NCBI GenBank assembly: GCA_037140375.1
Contig: JBAXER010000003.1
Location: 1-64,000, forward strand
DNA length: 64,000 bases
Direction: 5' to 3'
DNA from: WLMZ01 sp037140375
Lineage (GTDB): Bacteria; Actinomycetota; Acidimicrobiia; Acidimicrobiales; Ilumatobacteraceae
This document shows positions 1 to 8,173 of this stretch, in pieces (within the stretch, counting starts at the first letter, position 1; the number at the start of each line of letters is the position of its first letter). The notes under the pieces are model-generated. The model was not told the origin of the DNA and did no database searches. It saw nothing but the letters and a program-made list of their open reading frames with translations. The translations under genes were made by a program, and so were the position numbers.

Positions 1-106
1 CGGGCACACTGCTGCCCGACGTACTACTGCCACTCGCACTCGCGCACGCCGCCAACAACGACGCCGAGATTGCCAAACACACCAGTGCAGTACGCCGATT
101 CCCCAT
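1..106 (-). CDS. Putative lipoprotein, N-terminus only (cut by window edge)
   Basis: The 35 codons read leftward from the ATG at 106 and give a textbook lipoprotein signal peptide: a basic start (MGNRRT), a hydrophobic stretch (ALVCLAISASLL) and a lipobox LAAC with the Cys at residue 21, followed by a Ser/Gly-rich linker. The mature protein would be lipidated and tethered to the outer face of the membrane; its function lies beyond the window. Three complete lipoproteins in this window have the same style of signal. There is no strong ribosome-binding site, and the plus strand is also open here, so the call rests on the signal peptide. Confidence 0.5.
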   Translation of the reverse strand, partial: MGNRRTALVCLAISASLLAACASASGSSTSGSSVP

Positions 107-187
107 CCGGCCGACTCTACTGCGCGTCGCTGCGATCGCCCTAGATGAGTGCCCACCGGCGCATGACCCAACCGACGCTGACATGCA

Positions 188-222
188 AAGAGCCGGTGCT
201 CCTGATGGAGACACCGGCTCTT
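188..222 (-). terminator. Hairpin terminator downstream of tRNA-Ala
   Basis: An 11-bp inverted repeat (188-198 with 212-222, arm AAGAGCCGGTG) lies just past the 3' end of the tRNA. In the minus direction it ends in three T. Its loop contains a smaller CTCC/GGAG stem. It probably ends the tRNA transcript. Confidence 0.6.
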
Positions 223-235
223 CACATTTCACGGG

Positions 236-308
236 TGGAGCTGAGGGGAATCGAACCCCTGACCTCTTCATTGCGAACGAAGCGCTCTGCCAACTGAGCT
301 ACAGCCCC
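236..308 (-). tRNA. tRNA-Ala (anticodon CGC)
   Basis: The 73-nt minus-strand sequence folds as a complete cloverleaf: acceptor GGGGCTG/CAGCTCC, D-stem GCTC/GAGC, anticodon stem CTTCG/TGAAG around loop TTCGCAA (anticodon CGC, reads GCG), and T-arm AGGGG-TTCGATT-CCCCT. The G3:U70 wobble pair, the hallmark of alanyl-tRNA, is present. The 3' CCA is not encoded. Confidence 0.96.
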
Positions 309-376
309 GTGGAATGCGTCGAAAGCCTAGCGGTGGCGGCAGTAAATCAGAAAGCCAGAATTGGCTGACCAACAAA

Positions 377-985
377 TTACGCAGCGCGGAACCAAGAGTT
401 GTCTGAGTACTGGCTGTGCTGCTCGTACTGCTTGAGCTGGACCAGTTTGTAGCAGTAACCGCACAACGACAAGAACGTGATTGCAACGAGGTACACCATC
501 GTCTGCGCGTGGGTGGTTGCAGCAAGGAACGTAGACAGAGCAAACGAAGCAACAAGCCCAAACAGAACATTGGTGCGGCGCTGACGAACCTCTTGGCGAG
601 GCGTGAGCGTGCGAGCGACCGACGACTGACGATGCTGATGGCCAGCCGAGCCAGTGATCATTGGCTCAAGGTGACTGCGACGCTGCAATGTTGTTGCGTT
701 GAGGTGCTCACGGCTGTGCGTAGCGGTGTGCGGCTGCGGGCGGTGGACCTGACCGGGACGACCCGATGCGGCCGGCCGAGCGAGCGGCGACTGTGCGAGA
801 GGGCGAGCCATCGATCGCATTGGCGCCATGCCCCGTGTGGGCACCGAACGCTGCAGGCTTGAGAGTTGCCGGTTGAAGTCGGAGACCGAAGAACCAGGGC
901 GGTTCTCGTTGCGACTACGCAATACCGGCGGGAGCAGAACAGCAGCCCATGCGGCCGCGACGGCGAGGAAGACGATTTGAGTCAT
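377..985 (-). CDS. SepX/GlpR-like actinobacterial membrane protein
   Basis: A 202-residue protein with one N-terminal membrane helix (about residues 4-22, ending LLPPVLR), a long Arg/Pro/His/Ser-rich linker (about 25-130), and two C-terminal helices (about 139-157 and 162-180) after an RQRRTNVLF motif. This architecture and the N-terminal signature match the actinobacterial SepX (Streptomyces) / GLPR (Corynebacterium) family, membrane partners of division and polar-growth proteins. Its position downstream of galU-moeA parallels the mycobacterial Rv0993-Rv0996 order (from memory), which supports the call. In corynebacteria GLPR binds Glp, a MoeA-like protein; the moeA four genes' distance upstream may be that partner (inference). 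Family assignment rests on architecture and synteny, not on an alignment. Confidence 0.6.
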   Translation of the reverse strand: MTQIVFLAVAAAWAAVLLPPVLRSRNENRPGSSVSDFNRQLSSLQRSVPTRGMAPMRSMARPLAQSPLARPAASGRPGQVHRPQPHTATHSREHLNATTLQRRSHLEPMITGSAGHQHRQSSVARTLTPRQEVRQRRTNVLFGLVASFALSTFLAATTHAQTMVYLVAITFLSLCGYCYKLVQLKQYEQHSQYSDNSWFRAA

Positions 986-1096
986 TGTTCACCGTCCGTT
1001 CGGGGAGAGTTTGGATTCGTCATGAGAAGTGTTTGCACCGTGTGCTTCTCGACAGGCTATGGACATTGAAGCCATGGTAACAGGTTTGTAACTTCT

Positions 1097-1624
1097 TTAC
1101 GATTCCGAGACTTTCGTGACGACTTCTGTCACATCTGCTGTGGCTTCGTCTTCGCGCCGGTACACACCCGAGCGGCCACCTGTCTTTTCCCACAGGGCAA
1201 GGTTGCCGATGACCATGCCGCGATCGGCCGACTTACACATGTCGTACACCGTGAGCGCCGCCACAGAACAGGCGTGCAGGGCTTCCATCTCGACACCGGT
1301 GCGATCGACCGTATCGACCTGAGCCTCGATCAAAATCTGATCGTCTCCGATTTCGAAGTTGATATGCACCGAGCCCACGAGCAGCGGATGACAGAGCGGA
1401 ATCATGTCGGAGGTTCGCTTCGCAGCTTGGATGCCAGCGATGCGGGCCACTGCGAGCACATCGCCCTTGTTGACCTCGCGGTTGGCGATGGCAGCAGTTG
1501 TCTCGGGACGCATCTTCACCACGCAACGCGCAACGGCGCGTCGATGCGTTGGTTCTTTCGGAGTGACGTCGACCATCCGTGCGCGGCCAAGGGGATCAAG
1601 ATGGGTGAACTGCAGATCAGACAT
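1097..1624 (-). CDS. moaC: Cyclic pyranopterin monophosphate synthase MoaC
   Basis: MoaC converts the MoaA product into cyclic pyranopterin monophosphate in molybdenum-cofactor synthesis. The 175-residue protein starts at the ATG at 1624 (MSDLQF); the open frame extends upstream to 2086, but that extension overlaps moaA and is not MoaC-like. Family motifs are clear: DMIPLCHPL with His79, GVEMEALHA at 110-118, and YDMCKSADRGM containing Asp128 and Lys131, the same numbers as the E. coli catalytic residues. It lies 71 bp downstream of moaA on the same strand and is probably cotranscribed with moeA and moaA. Confidence 0.95.
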   Translation of the reverse strand: MSDLQFTHLDPLGRARMVDVTPKEPTHRRAVARCVVKMRPETTAAIANREVNKGDVLAVARIAGIQAAKRTSDMIPLCHPLLVGSVHINFEIGDDQILIEAQVDTVDRTGVEMEALHACSVAALTVYDMCKSADRGMVIGNLALWEKTGGRSGVYRREDEATADVTEVVTKVSES

Positions 1625-1695
1625 GTGAGTACTGAGCGTAGTGAGTTGGTGCGGCGCACGAGCGACCGCGGCACCGGAGCGGCCGACGTAACTGG

Positions 1696-2721
1696 TTAGC
1701 CGCCGATTTGGCTCATTGAGCGAGCGGGGCGAATGAAGTTGACCTGGTTGATCTGATGGCCTGCCCACTTCGTGCCAACGGCCCGCTGAATCTCGGCTGC
1801 AAGATCGTCGTCGGAGGCGCCGCCGCGCATCATTTTGAGCAAGTCGAACTCGGTGGTTGCAAAGAGGCAGGTTCTGAACTGACCCTCGGCGGTGAGCCGC
1901 ACGCGATCGCAGTCGCCGCAGAACGGCTTGGTGATGGTGGGGATGACGCCGATCATGCCGGCGCCGTCGGTGTAGCGCCAACGATCGGCTGGAGCGGAAC
2001 CGCGTGCCGCAACTTGCTCGAGTGGGTAGACCGCGTTGATCGCAGCCACGATTTCGTCTTGGCTCACGACCTTGTCGTTCATCCAATGACCCGACGCATC
2101 GAGCGGCATGAACTCGATAAAGCGAACCTCGACATTGCGCTCGCGGCCGAATGTTGCCAATGCAACAATCTCGTCGTCGTTGACACCACGCTCGACAACA
2201 GCGTTGATCTTCACGGGATTGAAGCCAGCTTCTTTTGCGGCCTCGATGCCGTCGAGCACACGCACGAGTTCGTCGCGACGGGTCATCTGCAAGAAGCGAT
2301 CGGGCTGCAACGTATCGAGGCTGATGTTCACGCGATCGAGGCCAGCGTCACGCAGTTCGTGGGCCACCAACCGAAATGTGGCGCCGTTGGTGGTGAGTGA
2401 CAAGTCGGGCTTGCGGCCCGCAAGAGGCGACGACGATGACGCCGGCACCCGCAATGCGGCGAGCTTGGCGACCAGCACCGGCATGTGCGCGCGAACCGTG
2501 GGCTCGCCACCCGTGAGGCGCAGGCCGTCGACCTCGAAGCGCTCAACAAAAATCGCCGCGAGCCGCTCGATCTCTTCGAACGTGAGTACCTCACTACGCG
2601 GCAACCATTTCATGCCTTCTTCGGGCATGCAATAGGTGCAGCGGAAGTTGCATCGGTCAGTGACCGAGATGCGCAGATCACGAATTGTTCGCCCGAACGG
2701 GTCTACGAGATCCATCGGCAC
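1696..2721 (-). CDS. moaA: GTP 3',8-cyclase MoaA (radical SAM)
   Basis: MoaA performs the first step of molybdenum-cofactor synthesis, converting GTP to 3',8-cyclo-7,8-dihydro-GTP. The 341-residue protein carries the radical-SAM cluster motif CNFRCTYC (Cys24, Cys28, Cys31), the SAM-binding LTGGEPTVR, and the second [4Fe-4S] site Cys268-x2-Cys271-x13-Cys285. It ends in the Gly-Gly tail that the enzyme needs for activity. A second ATG two codons in is an alternative start. moeA ends 31 bp upstream and moaC follows, so this is one Moco gene run. Confidence 0.97.
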   Translation of the reverse strand: MPMDLVDPFGRTIRDLRISVTDRCNFRCTYCMPEEGMKWLPRSEVLTFEEIERLAAIFVERFEVDGLRLTGGEPTVRAHMPVLVAKLAALRVPASSSSPLAGRKPDLSLTTNGATFRLVAHELRDAGLDRVNISLDTLQPDRFLQMTRRDELVRVLDGIEAAKEAGFNPVKINAVVERGVNDDEIVALATFGRERNVEVRFIEFMPLDASGHWMNDKVVSQDEIVAAINAVYPLEQVAARGSAPADRWRYTDGAGMIGVIPTITKPFCGDCDRVRLTAEGQFRTCLFATTEFDLLKMMRGGASDDDLAAEIQRAVGTKWAGHQINQVNFIRPARSMSQIGG

Positions 2722-2752
2722 AGGTTAGACCGAGTCGCCTACAAAGCGCCCG

Positions 2753-3994
2753 TTAGAAAGCCAGCACGTACACGGTGACCTCATCGCCAACGGCAACGCT
2801 ATTGCCGTCAGGAATCTCAGCCAAGGCGTTGGCCAGTGCGGTGGCTGCAAGTTGGTGGCTGCCTTGCGGGCCACCAGCCGACACGTGATAGCGACCGTCA
2901 GGGCCAAAATGGCCGTGCACGCGTTGGTAATGCACCTTGCCATCGGGATTACGACGCAAGGTTGTGTCGGCAATGGCCGTGATGCACGGGCGAAGTAACG
3001 GCTCGGAGTGGCCCATCATCAACCGCAGTGCTGGGCGGGCCAAGAGTTCGAAGCTGACCAGCGACGAGACCGGGTTGCCAGGCAAGCCGAACACCGGCAC
3101 AGCGCGACCGCTGGAGTTGGTGAGCAACCCGAATGCAAACGGCTTGGCGGGCTTGATCGCGATCTGCATCCAGCGCATATCGGCGATGCGCGACAGCACG
3201 GCCTTCACGACGTCGTAGTCGCCCATGCTGACACCGCCACTGGTGACCACCGCGTCGCACGTATCGGCAGCGTGTCGAAGTGTTGCTTCAAGCGCCTGTT
3301 CGTCGTCGCGCACAATGCCGAAGTCGACTGCTATTGCTCCAGACTCGGCGACCATGCCGACGAGCATTGTCTTGTTGCTCTCGCGAATCTGACCCAACGC
3401 AAGCGGACTTCCATCGTCGATGAGTTCGTCGCCAGTGGAGAGCACCGCAACCCGAGCACGCGGCACGATGTCGACGGAGCGAGCGTTCACGCTGGCAAGC
3501 ACGCCCGCCACAGCGGGACGGATGATGGTGCCCGGGCCAAAGACCGTGGTGCCATCTTTGATGTCGTCACCTGCATCGCGGATGGCCTGACCCGAAGTAG
3601 CTGTGGCGTTGATGCGCACGACCAGCCCATCGTTGAGCCGCTCGGTGTTCTCGACCATCACAATGGCATCGGCGCCCTGCGGCACGGGAGCGCCGGTCAT
3701 GATGCGAATCGCTTCGCCACGACCCAACACCCGATCGGGCGCTGCACCGGCTGCTATTTCGCCGACCACAGGAAGATCGCACGGAACGTTGACGAGGTCG
3801 GCCGCGATGACGGCGTACCCGTCGACAGCACTGTTCGCAAACGGCGGCACGTCTTCTTGAGCAACAACTTCGCACGCCAACACACAGCCGACGGCGTCGG
3901 CGATGTCGGCCGCAACAACGCTCAAGACCGAGCACTGCGACAGCACGATTTGGCGTGCATCTTCGATGGGAATCAGACCCGTAGCCATGGCCAT
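2753..3994 (-). CDS. moeA: Molybdopterin molybdenumtransferase MoeA (gephyrin-like; possible Glp)
   Basis: MoeA inserts molybdate into adenylylated molybdopterin. The 413-residue protein has the full domain set: PPFANSAVDGYAV with Asp58, RIMTGAPVP with Thr100 (both matching E. coli numbering within one residue), TSGGVSMGDYDVVK, KPAKPFAFG and GLPGNPVS. The catalytic residues are kept, so it is likely an active MoeA. Because a SepX/GlpR-like gene lies in the same run, it could also, or instead, serve as the gephyrin-like division protein Glp known from corynebacteria (inference). Its start is only 8-35 bp from the divergent gene, so the promoter region is very short. Confidence 0.93.
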   Translation of the reverse strand: MAMATGLIPIEDARQIVLSQCSVLSVVAADIADAVGCVLACEVVAQEDVPPFANSAVDGYAVIAADLVNVPCDLPVVGEIAAGAAPDRVLGRGEAIRIMTGAPVPQGADAIVMVENTERLNDGLVVRINATATSGQAIRDAGDDIKDGTTVFGPGTIIRPAVAGVLASVNARSVDIVPRARVAVLSTGDELIDDGSPLALGQIRESNKTMLVGMVAESGAIAVDFGIVRDDEQALEATLRHAADTCDAVVTSGGVSMGDYDVVKAVLSRIADMRWMQIAIKPAKPFAFGLLTNSSGRAVPVFGLPGNPVSSLVSFELLARPALRLMMGHSEPLLRPCITAIADTTLRRNPDGKVHYQRVHGHFGPDGRYHVSAGGPQGSHQLAATALANALAEIPDGNSVAVGDEVTVYVLAF

Positions 3995-4002
3995 GCACGG
4001 TA

Positions 4003-4653
4003 GTGCTTCGGCGCCGCCAGACTGCAGGGGTGAGTGATCATCCCACTTCGTACCGCGCCTTCTCGGCCGATGGCCACAGCGCCCGCTGGACCGCGTGGCA
4101 CCCTGCAGAAACCACCGCAGACTCTGACGCCCGACCCGGCTCGAACGGCGACCCCAGTTCGAACGAGGAACACCTCACGCTCAGTTGGGACAACGAAGCG
4201 TGGACTGCCTCGGGCATCGTGCAGAGCCACAACGTTCAATACGTCATGCGCCTTTCGGCCAGCTGGCAAGTGCGTCAGTTCTTGTTGTTCCGCGACATGG
4301 ACGAGCCCGATCTGTGGATCGGCAACGACGGTGGTGGTCGCTGGGGAGAAATGAATGGCGCCCACCGGCCCGAGCTCGATGGCTGCGTCGACATCTCGTT
4401 GGCATGCACCCCGTTTACCAACACCATCGCTATCCGCCGCCTTGCCCTACACGTGGGCGACGCCGCCGAAATCATCGTGGCCACCGTCGACGTTGAAACG
4501 CTCGACATCCAGCCCGTGACACAGCGATACAGCCGACTCGACACGCATCGGTGGAAGCTTGAGCAGATGGCTACCGGAGAATCGATCGAGTTCGATGTCG
4601 ACGAATTCGGTCTCGTGATCGACTACCCCTCACTATTTCGACGCGTGGATTAG
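4003..4653 (+). CDS. Putative glycolipid-binding domain protein (DUF1089-like)
   Basis: A soluble 216-residue protein whose middle matches the pattern of the 'putative glycolipid-binding' (DUF1089) family: TLSWDNEAWTASGIV, then YVMRLSASWQVRQFLLFRD, then WGEMNGAHRPELDGCVDISL and FTNTIAIRRL. The longest frame begins with GTG at 4003; a second in-frame GTG at 4030 (VSDHPTSYRAF) leaves more room for the divergent moeA promoter and is equally plausible. It converges on galU with a 4-bp overlap. No catalytic function is known for the family. Confidence 0.6.
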   Translation: MLRRRQTAGVSDHPTSYRAFSADGHSARWTAWHPAETTADSDARPGSNGDPSSNEEHLTLSWDNEAWTASGIVQSHNVQYVMRLSASWQVRQFLLFRDMDEPDLWIGNDGGGRWGEMNGAHRPELDGCVDISLACTPFTNTIAIRRLALHVGDAAEIIVATVDVETLDIQPVTQRYSRLDTHRWKLEQMATGESIEFDVDEFGLVIDYPSLFRRVD

Positions 4654-5528
4654 AGCGTCGGCTCGCCAATCACCCGGCGCAGTTCGGCGCGAAACGCCGT
4701 GCCGTATTGCGGGTGGTCGAGCGCTAGTTCGACCACGGCGCTGAGCCAGCCAACCGGATTACCCGTGTCGTAGCGGCGCACATCTCGCAACACGCCATGG
4801 AAGGGGCCGCTGCTGGCCTGCACTCGCAGCGCATCGGTGAGTTGCAACTCGCCACCGGCGCCCGGCTTGAGATGCTCGATGGCAGTGAACACATCGGGGG
4901 TCAGCACATAACGACCAATGATGATGAGGTCGCTCGGTGCGTCGGCAACCGCTGGCTTCTCGACAAGGTCGCGGACAGCCACGACGCCATCGGCATTGAT
5001 TTCGCCGATGGGATCAATGACTCCATAGGCGCCAACTTCATCTCTGGGAACTCGCTTGAGGCCCACAACGCTGCCACCCGACGACACGCACACGTCGCAC
5101 ATTGCGCTGAGCAGTTCGCTGGAGCCCATCAGTTCGTCGGGCAGCATGACGGCGAATGGTTCGTGGCCAACCACGTCGCGGGCGCACCCAACGGCGTGGC
5201 CAAGGCCGAGCGCTGCATGCTGGTAGGCGAAGCTCACACGCACGTCGCGCCCAAGCGCCCGCATGCGTTCGGCCATTTCGGGACGGCCGCTGGCGATCAA
5301 CTTCTCGATGATCTCGGGGGCATCGGCAAAGTACGCCTCGATGGCTGGCTTGTTACGGCTGTTCACGATGACGATGTGCTCAATGCCGGCGCCGATGGCC
5401 TCATCGATGATGAGTTGCAGGGCGGGCACATCGATGATGGGCAGCAGTTCTTTGGGCACTGCTTTGGTGGCTGGCAGGAAACGGGTACCGAGTCCGGCTG
5501 CTGGGATGACGGCCGTAGTCACTCGCAT
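4650..5528 (-). CDS. galU: UTP-glucose-1-phosphate uridylyltransferase GalU
   Basis: Makes UDP-glucose from UTP and glucose 1-phosphate for envelope polysaccharides and glycolipids. The 292-residue form starts at the ATG at 5528 (MRVTTAVIPA), directly before the nucleotide-binding signature GLGTRFLPATKAVPKE (12-27). Other GalU marks are EKPAVADAPSDL and GRYVLTPDVF. The frame is open up to 5582, but the extra 18 residues are not family-like and approach the divergent gene at 5602. The galU-moeA neighbourhood is conserved in other actinobacteria. Confidence 0.94.
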   Translation of the reverse strand: MRVTTAVIPAAGLGTRFLPATKAVPKELLPIIDVPALQLIIDEAIGAGIEHIVIVNSRNKPAIEAYFADAPEIIEKLIASGRPEMAERMRALGRDVRVSFAYQHAALGLGHAVGCARDVVGHEPFAVMLPDELMGSSELLSAMCDVCVSSGGSVVGLKRVPRDEVGAYGVIDPIGEINADGVVAVRDLVEKPAVADAPSDLIIIGRYVLTPDVFTAIEHLKPGAGGELQLTDALRVQASSGPFHGVLRDVRRYDTGNPVGWLSAVVELALDHPQYGTAFRAELRRVIGEPTL

Positions 5529-5601
5529 GGGGGGTGAGCCTACAAAGCCGGTACGCTGGCACTCGTTACTGTCGACTGCCAAAAGGTTTCGGAGACCCGG
5601 T

Positions 5602-5970
5602 ATGCCAACCTACGTCTACAAATTCATCGACACTGGCGAGACCATCGAAGTGCAGCAAGCGTTTACCGACGATGCGCTCACCGAGGCCACGCACCCGGCC
5701 ACCGGCCAGCAAATGCCCGTGAAGAAGGTCTTCTTGCCCGTGGGCGTCACCTTCAAAGGCGGCGGGTTCTATAAGACCGATAGCCGCGGCGGCTCGGGCT
5801 CCAGTTCTTCGTCGAGCTCAAGCACCGCTACCTCGAGTTCAAACGACTCCGGCAGCTCAAGCTCGTCATCCAGCGACTCGAGCTCCAGCTCAGCAAGCAC
5901 GCCGGCACCCGCTGCTGCTGCACCAGCAAGCGCTCCGGCAAGCAGCTCGTCGGCGTCTTCGACCAGCTAA
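5602..5970 (+). CDS. FmdB/Ruc-like small Ser-rich protein lacking all zinc-binding cysteines
   Basis: A 122-residue protein. Residues 1-60 follow the FmdB zinc-ribbon template (MPTYVYKF, VQQAFTDDALTE, VGVTFKGGGFYKTDSR) and resemble mycobacterial Rv0991c (Ruc), a redox-controlled chaperone. The rest is an almost pure Ser/Ala/Pro disordered tail. The four cysteines expected in two CxxC pairs are all absent: the first pair falls at FIDT (8-11) and the second in the EATHPATG stretch. The protein has no cysteine at all, so it cannot bind zinc or switch by thiol oxidation as Ruc does. Its place beside galU and a SAF-domain gene fits the actinobacterial neighbourhood of this family. Confidence 0.75.
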   Translation: MPTYVYKFIDTGETIEVQQAFTDDALTEATHPATGQQMPVKKVFLPVGVTFKGGGFYKTDSRGGSGSSSSSSSSTATSSSNDSGSSSSSSSDSSSSSASTPAPAAAAPASAPASSSSASSTS

Positions 5971-6051
5971 TCCCCCTGCCGCCGTCAGGCTCGGCGGCGC
6001 TACCATCTCGTTGTCTTCTCCCGCCGTTCTTGACGCGCCCGAGGAGGCTTC

Positions 6052-6645
6052 ATGCGCTGGACTTTGCGTATACGAATTGTGTTTGCCCGCCACCCGTTTG
6101 CCTACTGGGCGTGCGTTGCAACGTTCTCACTGTGGGTTGCGATGTCGATCAACTCGGCGCTTGCAGGCGGTCAACACGTACGCGAATCGTGGGGTCGCTC
6201 AGCCGCGGTGCTGGTCGCCACCCAGCGTGTCGAGCCAGGCGAATTGCTTGCGAGCGCCGTTGCGTTACGCGACATTCCCATCGCGCTGAAACCCCCGTCG
6301 GCCCTCGACGCCTTGCCGCGAGGCGCTACGGCACGACAGCGAATAGCGGTTGGCGAGGTGCTGGTCGGCCTCGACGTTGGGCCGGGCGACGGACCCCTCG
6401 CCGTGCTTCCCGACAACTGGCTCGCGCTGTTGGTTGACTCCGACAACAGCCCGATGTTCTCGATCGGCGACAGCGCTGTGGTACTCGCAGGCGGCCAGAT
6501 CATTGCTGCCGACGCCATCGTTATCGAGGTGGTCGAACGCGGCGTTGTGGTGGGCGTGCCTTCAGATGCAGCCGGACCCGTGGCCGATGCCGCAAATCAG
6601 CACATCGCTACAGTGGCGCTCAGCGCCAACCCGCAGCGACGATGA
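6052..6645 (+). CDS. SAF-domain membrane-anchored protein (CpaB/FlgA-like)
   Basis: A 197-residue protein with a basic start, one membrane helix (about 17-38) and a SAF-type domain (about 48-105: VLVATQRVEPGELL, then ARQRIAVGEVLVG). SAF domains occur in CpaB of Flp pili and in FlgA-type proteins, but no pilus gene is present here. A strong GAGGAGG site lies 7 bp before the ATG. It overlaps the end of uppP by 26 bp on the opposite strand. The C-terminal half (VVLAGGQIIAADAIVIEVV) looks like a beta-rich periplasmic domain. The specific role is unknown. Confidence 0.7.
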   Translation: MRWTLRIRIVFARHPFAYWACVATFSLWVAMSINSALAGGQHVRESWGRSAAVLVATQRVEPGELLASAVALRDIPIALKPPSALDALPRGATARQRIAVGEVLVGLDVGPGDGPLAVLPDNWLALLVDSDNSPMFSIGDSAVVLAGGQIIAADAIVIEVVERGVVVGVPSDAAGPVADAANQHIATVALSANPQRR

Positions 6646-7450
6646 CCAAGACCGTCACGCCAAGCGCAAGGCGATACACCACAAAGGGCGTGAAGCTGCG
6701 CGTGCGCACCCACTTCAGCGTGCCCCACACAGCGATCCAGCCCGCTAACCCACTGGTGAGAACACCAACCGCCATGGCGACGCCGAGTCCCGACGGCACA
6801 CCATCTTTGAGCAATTTGAGGCCCTTATACGCAACAGCTCCACCCGTGATGGGCAAGCTCATCAAGAAGCTCACTCGAGCGGCCGTGTCGCGGTTGAAAC
6901 CCAAGAACCTGCCGGCGGTCATGGTGATACCCGATCGCGAGGTGCCGGGATTGAGGGCGAGCACCTGAGCCGCACCCACGATGATCGCATCGCGCTTCGT
7001 GTACTGCTCAATCTTTCGCTCACCCACGCGGCGATCGATGTAGGCCAACAAGAGCCCAAACACAATGAGGCTTACGGCGATGAGCGCCGGCTTGCCCAAC
7101 TTCTCGTCGATGCTCTTTTCGAACAACGCGCCAACCGCTGCGCCGGGCAGAGCCGACAACACCAACAGCCATGCGAGGCGACCCTCGGCGTTCGCGGGCC
7201 GTTCTCGTTTCACCACAAGGCGCACACCCTCGCGTACATAGGTCGTCACATCTCGGCGGAAGTACAGCAACGCCGCAACCAATGTGCCCATGTGTAGCGA
7301 GACGTCGAATGCCTTCTCGACAGAGAGACTCGAAAAGTCGTGCCAACCGAACAGCCACGGCACAAGCAACAGGTGGCCGCTCGACGAGATCGGCAAGAAC
7401 TCTGAGAGTCCTTGCACAAGGCCGAGCACGATGGCGTGAAGAATTGGCAC
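6620..7450 (-). CDS. uppP: Undecaprenyl-diphosphatase UppP (BacA family)
   Basis: Recycles the lipid carrier for peptidoglycan by dephosphorylating undecaprenyl diphosphate, and gives bacitracin tolerance. The 276-residue integral membrane protein has both family motifs: QGLSEFLPISSSGH (14-27) and PGTSRSGIT in the second half, with about eight hydrophobic helices. It starts with GTG at 7450, 9 bp after the PHP gene stop, and is the last gene of the tldD-tldE-PHP-uppP run. Confidence 0.95.
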   Translation of the reverse strand: MPILHAIVLGLVQGLSEFLPISSSGHLLLVPWLFGWHDFSSLSVEKAFDVSLHMGTLVAALLYFRRDVTTYVREGVRLVVKRERPANAEGRLAWLLVLSALPGAAVGALFEKSIDEKLGKPALIAVSLIVFGLLLAYIDRRVGERKIEQYTKRDAIIVGAAQVLALNPGTSRSGITMTAGRFLGFNRDTAARVSFLMSLPITGGAVAYKGLKLLKDGVPSGLGVAMAVGVLTSGLAGWIAVWGTLKWVRTRSFTPFVVYRLALGVTVLVIVAAGWR

Positions 7451-7459
7451 GGCAACTGT

Positions 7460-8173
7460 CTAGTGGATGCTGGTGCTCGGCACCACACGTGGTGACCATG
7501 GCCGATGCTGATCCCAGTGATGGCCGACCACGCGGGCCACACGTAACTTGGCCAAGAAGTCGGCGGGGCCATCGAAGTCGGGCATCTCGACATACGCAGC
7601 GCCGAGCGCGAGCGGCACGTGGGCATCGCTGCCTGCGCCGCCGGCGAGATCGAATTCTTCGGCGAAGGCCGCTGCCTTGACGTTGAGCGACTTGAGCGAG
7701 GTCTTCGCGTTCAGTACCTCGATGGCATCGATGAGCCCGTCGTTGGCAAGGTCGCGCATCGCGGACTCGTCAAGGTTGCGACGCATGGGATCGAACGGGT
7801 GCGGGATATAGACCAAGCCGCCTTGCTCGCGAATAAGCCGCGCTGCTTCGCGCGGTTGAACACCAATAGGTACTCGTTCGTTGAGGAACAGCCCGATGAT
7901 TTCGCCCGCGTGAGTCTTGAGTTCTTCGCCCACGATGACCCGGCACGGCAAGTTGGCCGCAACCTCAAGCGCTCCACGTATTGCGTTGTGATCGGTGATG
8001 CACAGCACGTCGATACCGCTGGCGACCACCGCCTCAAGTAACTCGTCGGGGGTAGTAGTGGAGTCTCCGCTCCACATTGTGTGGCTGTGCAAATCGACGC
8101 GCACCCATCCGTCTCGCAAAGGTTCTGCGAGATGTGGGTGCCGCTCGATTGCTGCAGCCGATGGGATTGGCAC
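7460..8173 (-). CDS. PHP-domain metal-dependent phosphoesterase
   Basis: A 237-residue protein with the metal-site motifs of the PHP superfamily in order: DLHSHTMWSGDS (His29, His31), TDHNAI (Asp61, His62), GEELKTHAGEIIG (Glu83/84, His88), IPHPFDP (His125) and GSDAHVP near the C-terminus. Relatives hydrolyse phosphate esters such as nucleoside 3',5'-bisphosphates or small RNAs, but the substrate here is not predictable. It begins with GTG directly after the tldE stop (TAAGTG), so translation is probably coupled. Confidence 0.85.
   Translation of the reverse strand: MPIPSAAAIERHPHLAEPLRDGWVRVDLHSHTMWSGDSTTTPDELLEAVVASGIDVLCITDHNAIRGALEVAANLPCRVIVGEELKTHAGEIIGLFLNERVPIGVQPREAARLIREQGGLVYIPHPFDPMRRNLDESAMRDLANDGLIDAIEVLNAKTSLKSLNVKAAAFAEEFDLAGGAGSDAHVPLALGAAYVEMPDFDGPADFLAKLRVARVVGHHWDQHRPWSPRVVPSTSIH

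Noticed and set aside
3..368. Plus-strand open frame from the window edge to 368
   Set aside because: It runs through the terminator hairpin and the complete tRNA-Ala; the minus strand offers a clear lipoprotein signal over the first 106 bases.
1625..2086. N-terminal extension of the moaC frame
   Set aside because: It overlaps moaA in another frame and is Arg/His-rich without homology; MoaC proper starts at 1624.
3008..4003. 331-codon plus-strand frame antisense to moeA
   Set aside because: Composition (His/Arg/Asp-rich) is that of a shadow frame; moeA motifs are intact on the other strand.
5777..5970. Ser-codon repeat in the FmdB-like gene as a tandem DNA repeat
   Set aside because: Codons vary (AGC, TCG, TCA, TCC) with no fixed unit, so it is a low-complexity protein tail, not a DNA repeat array.
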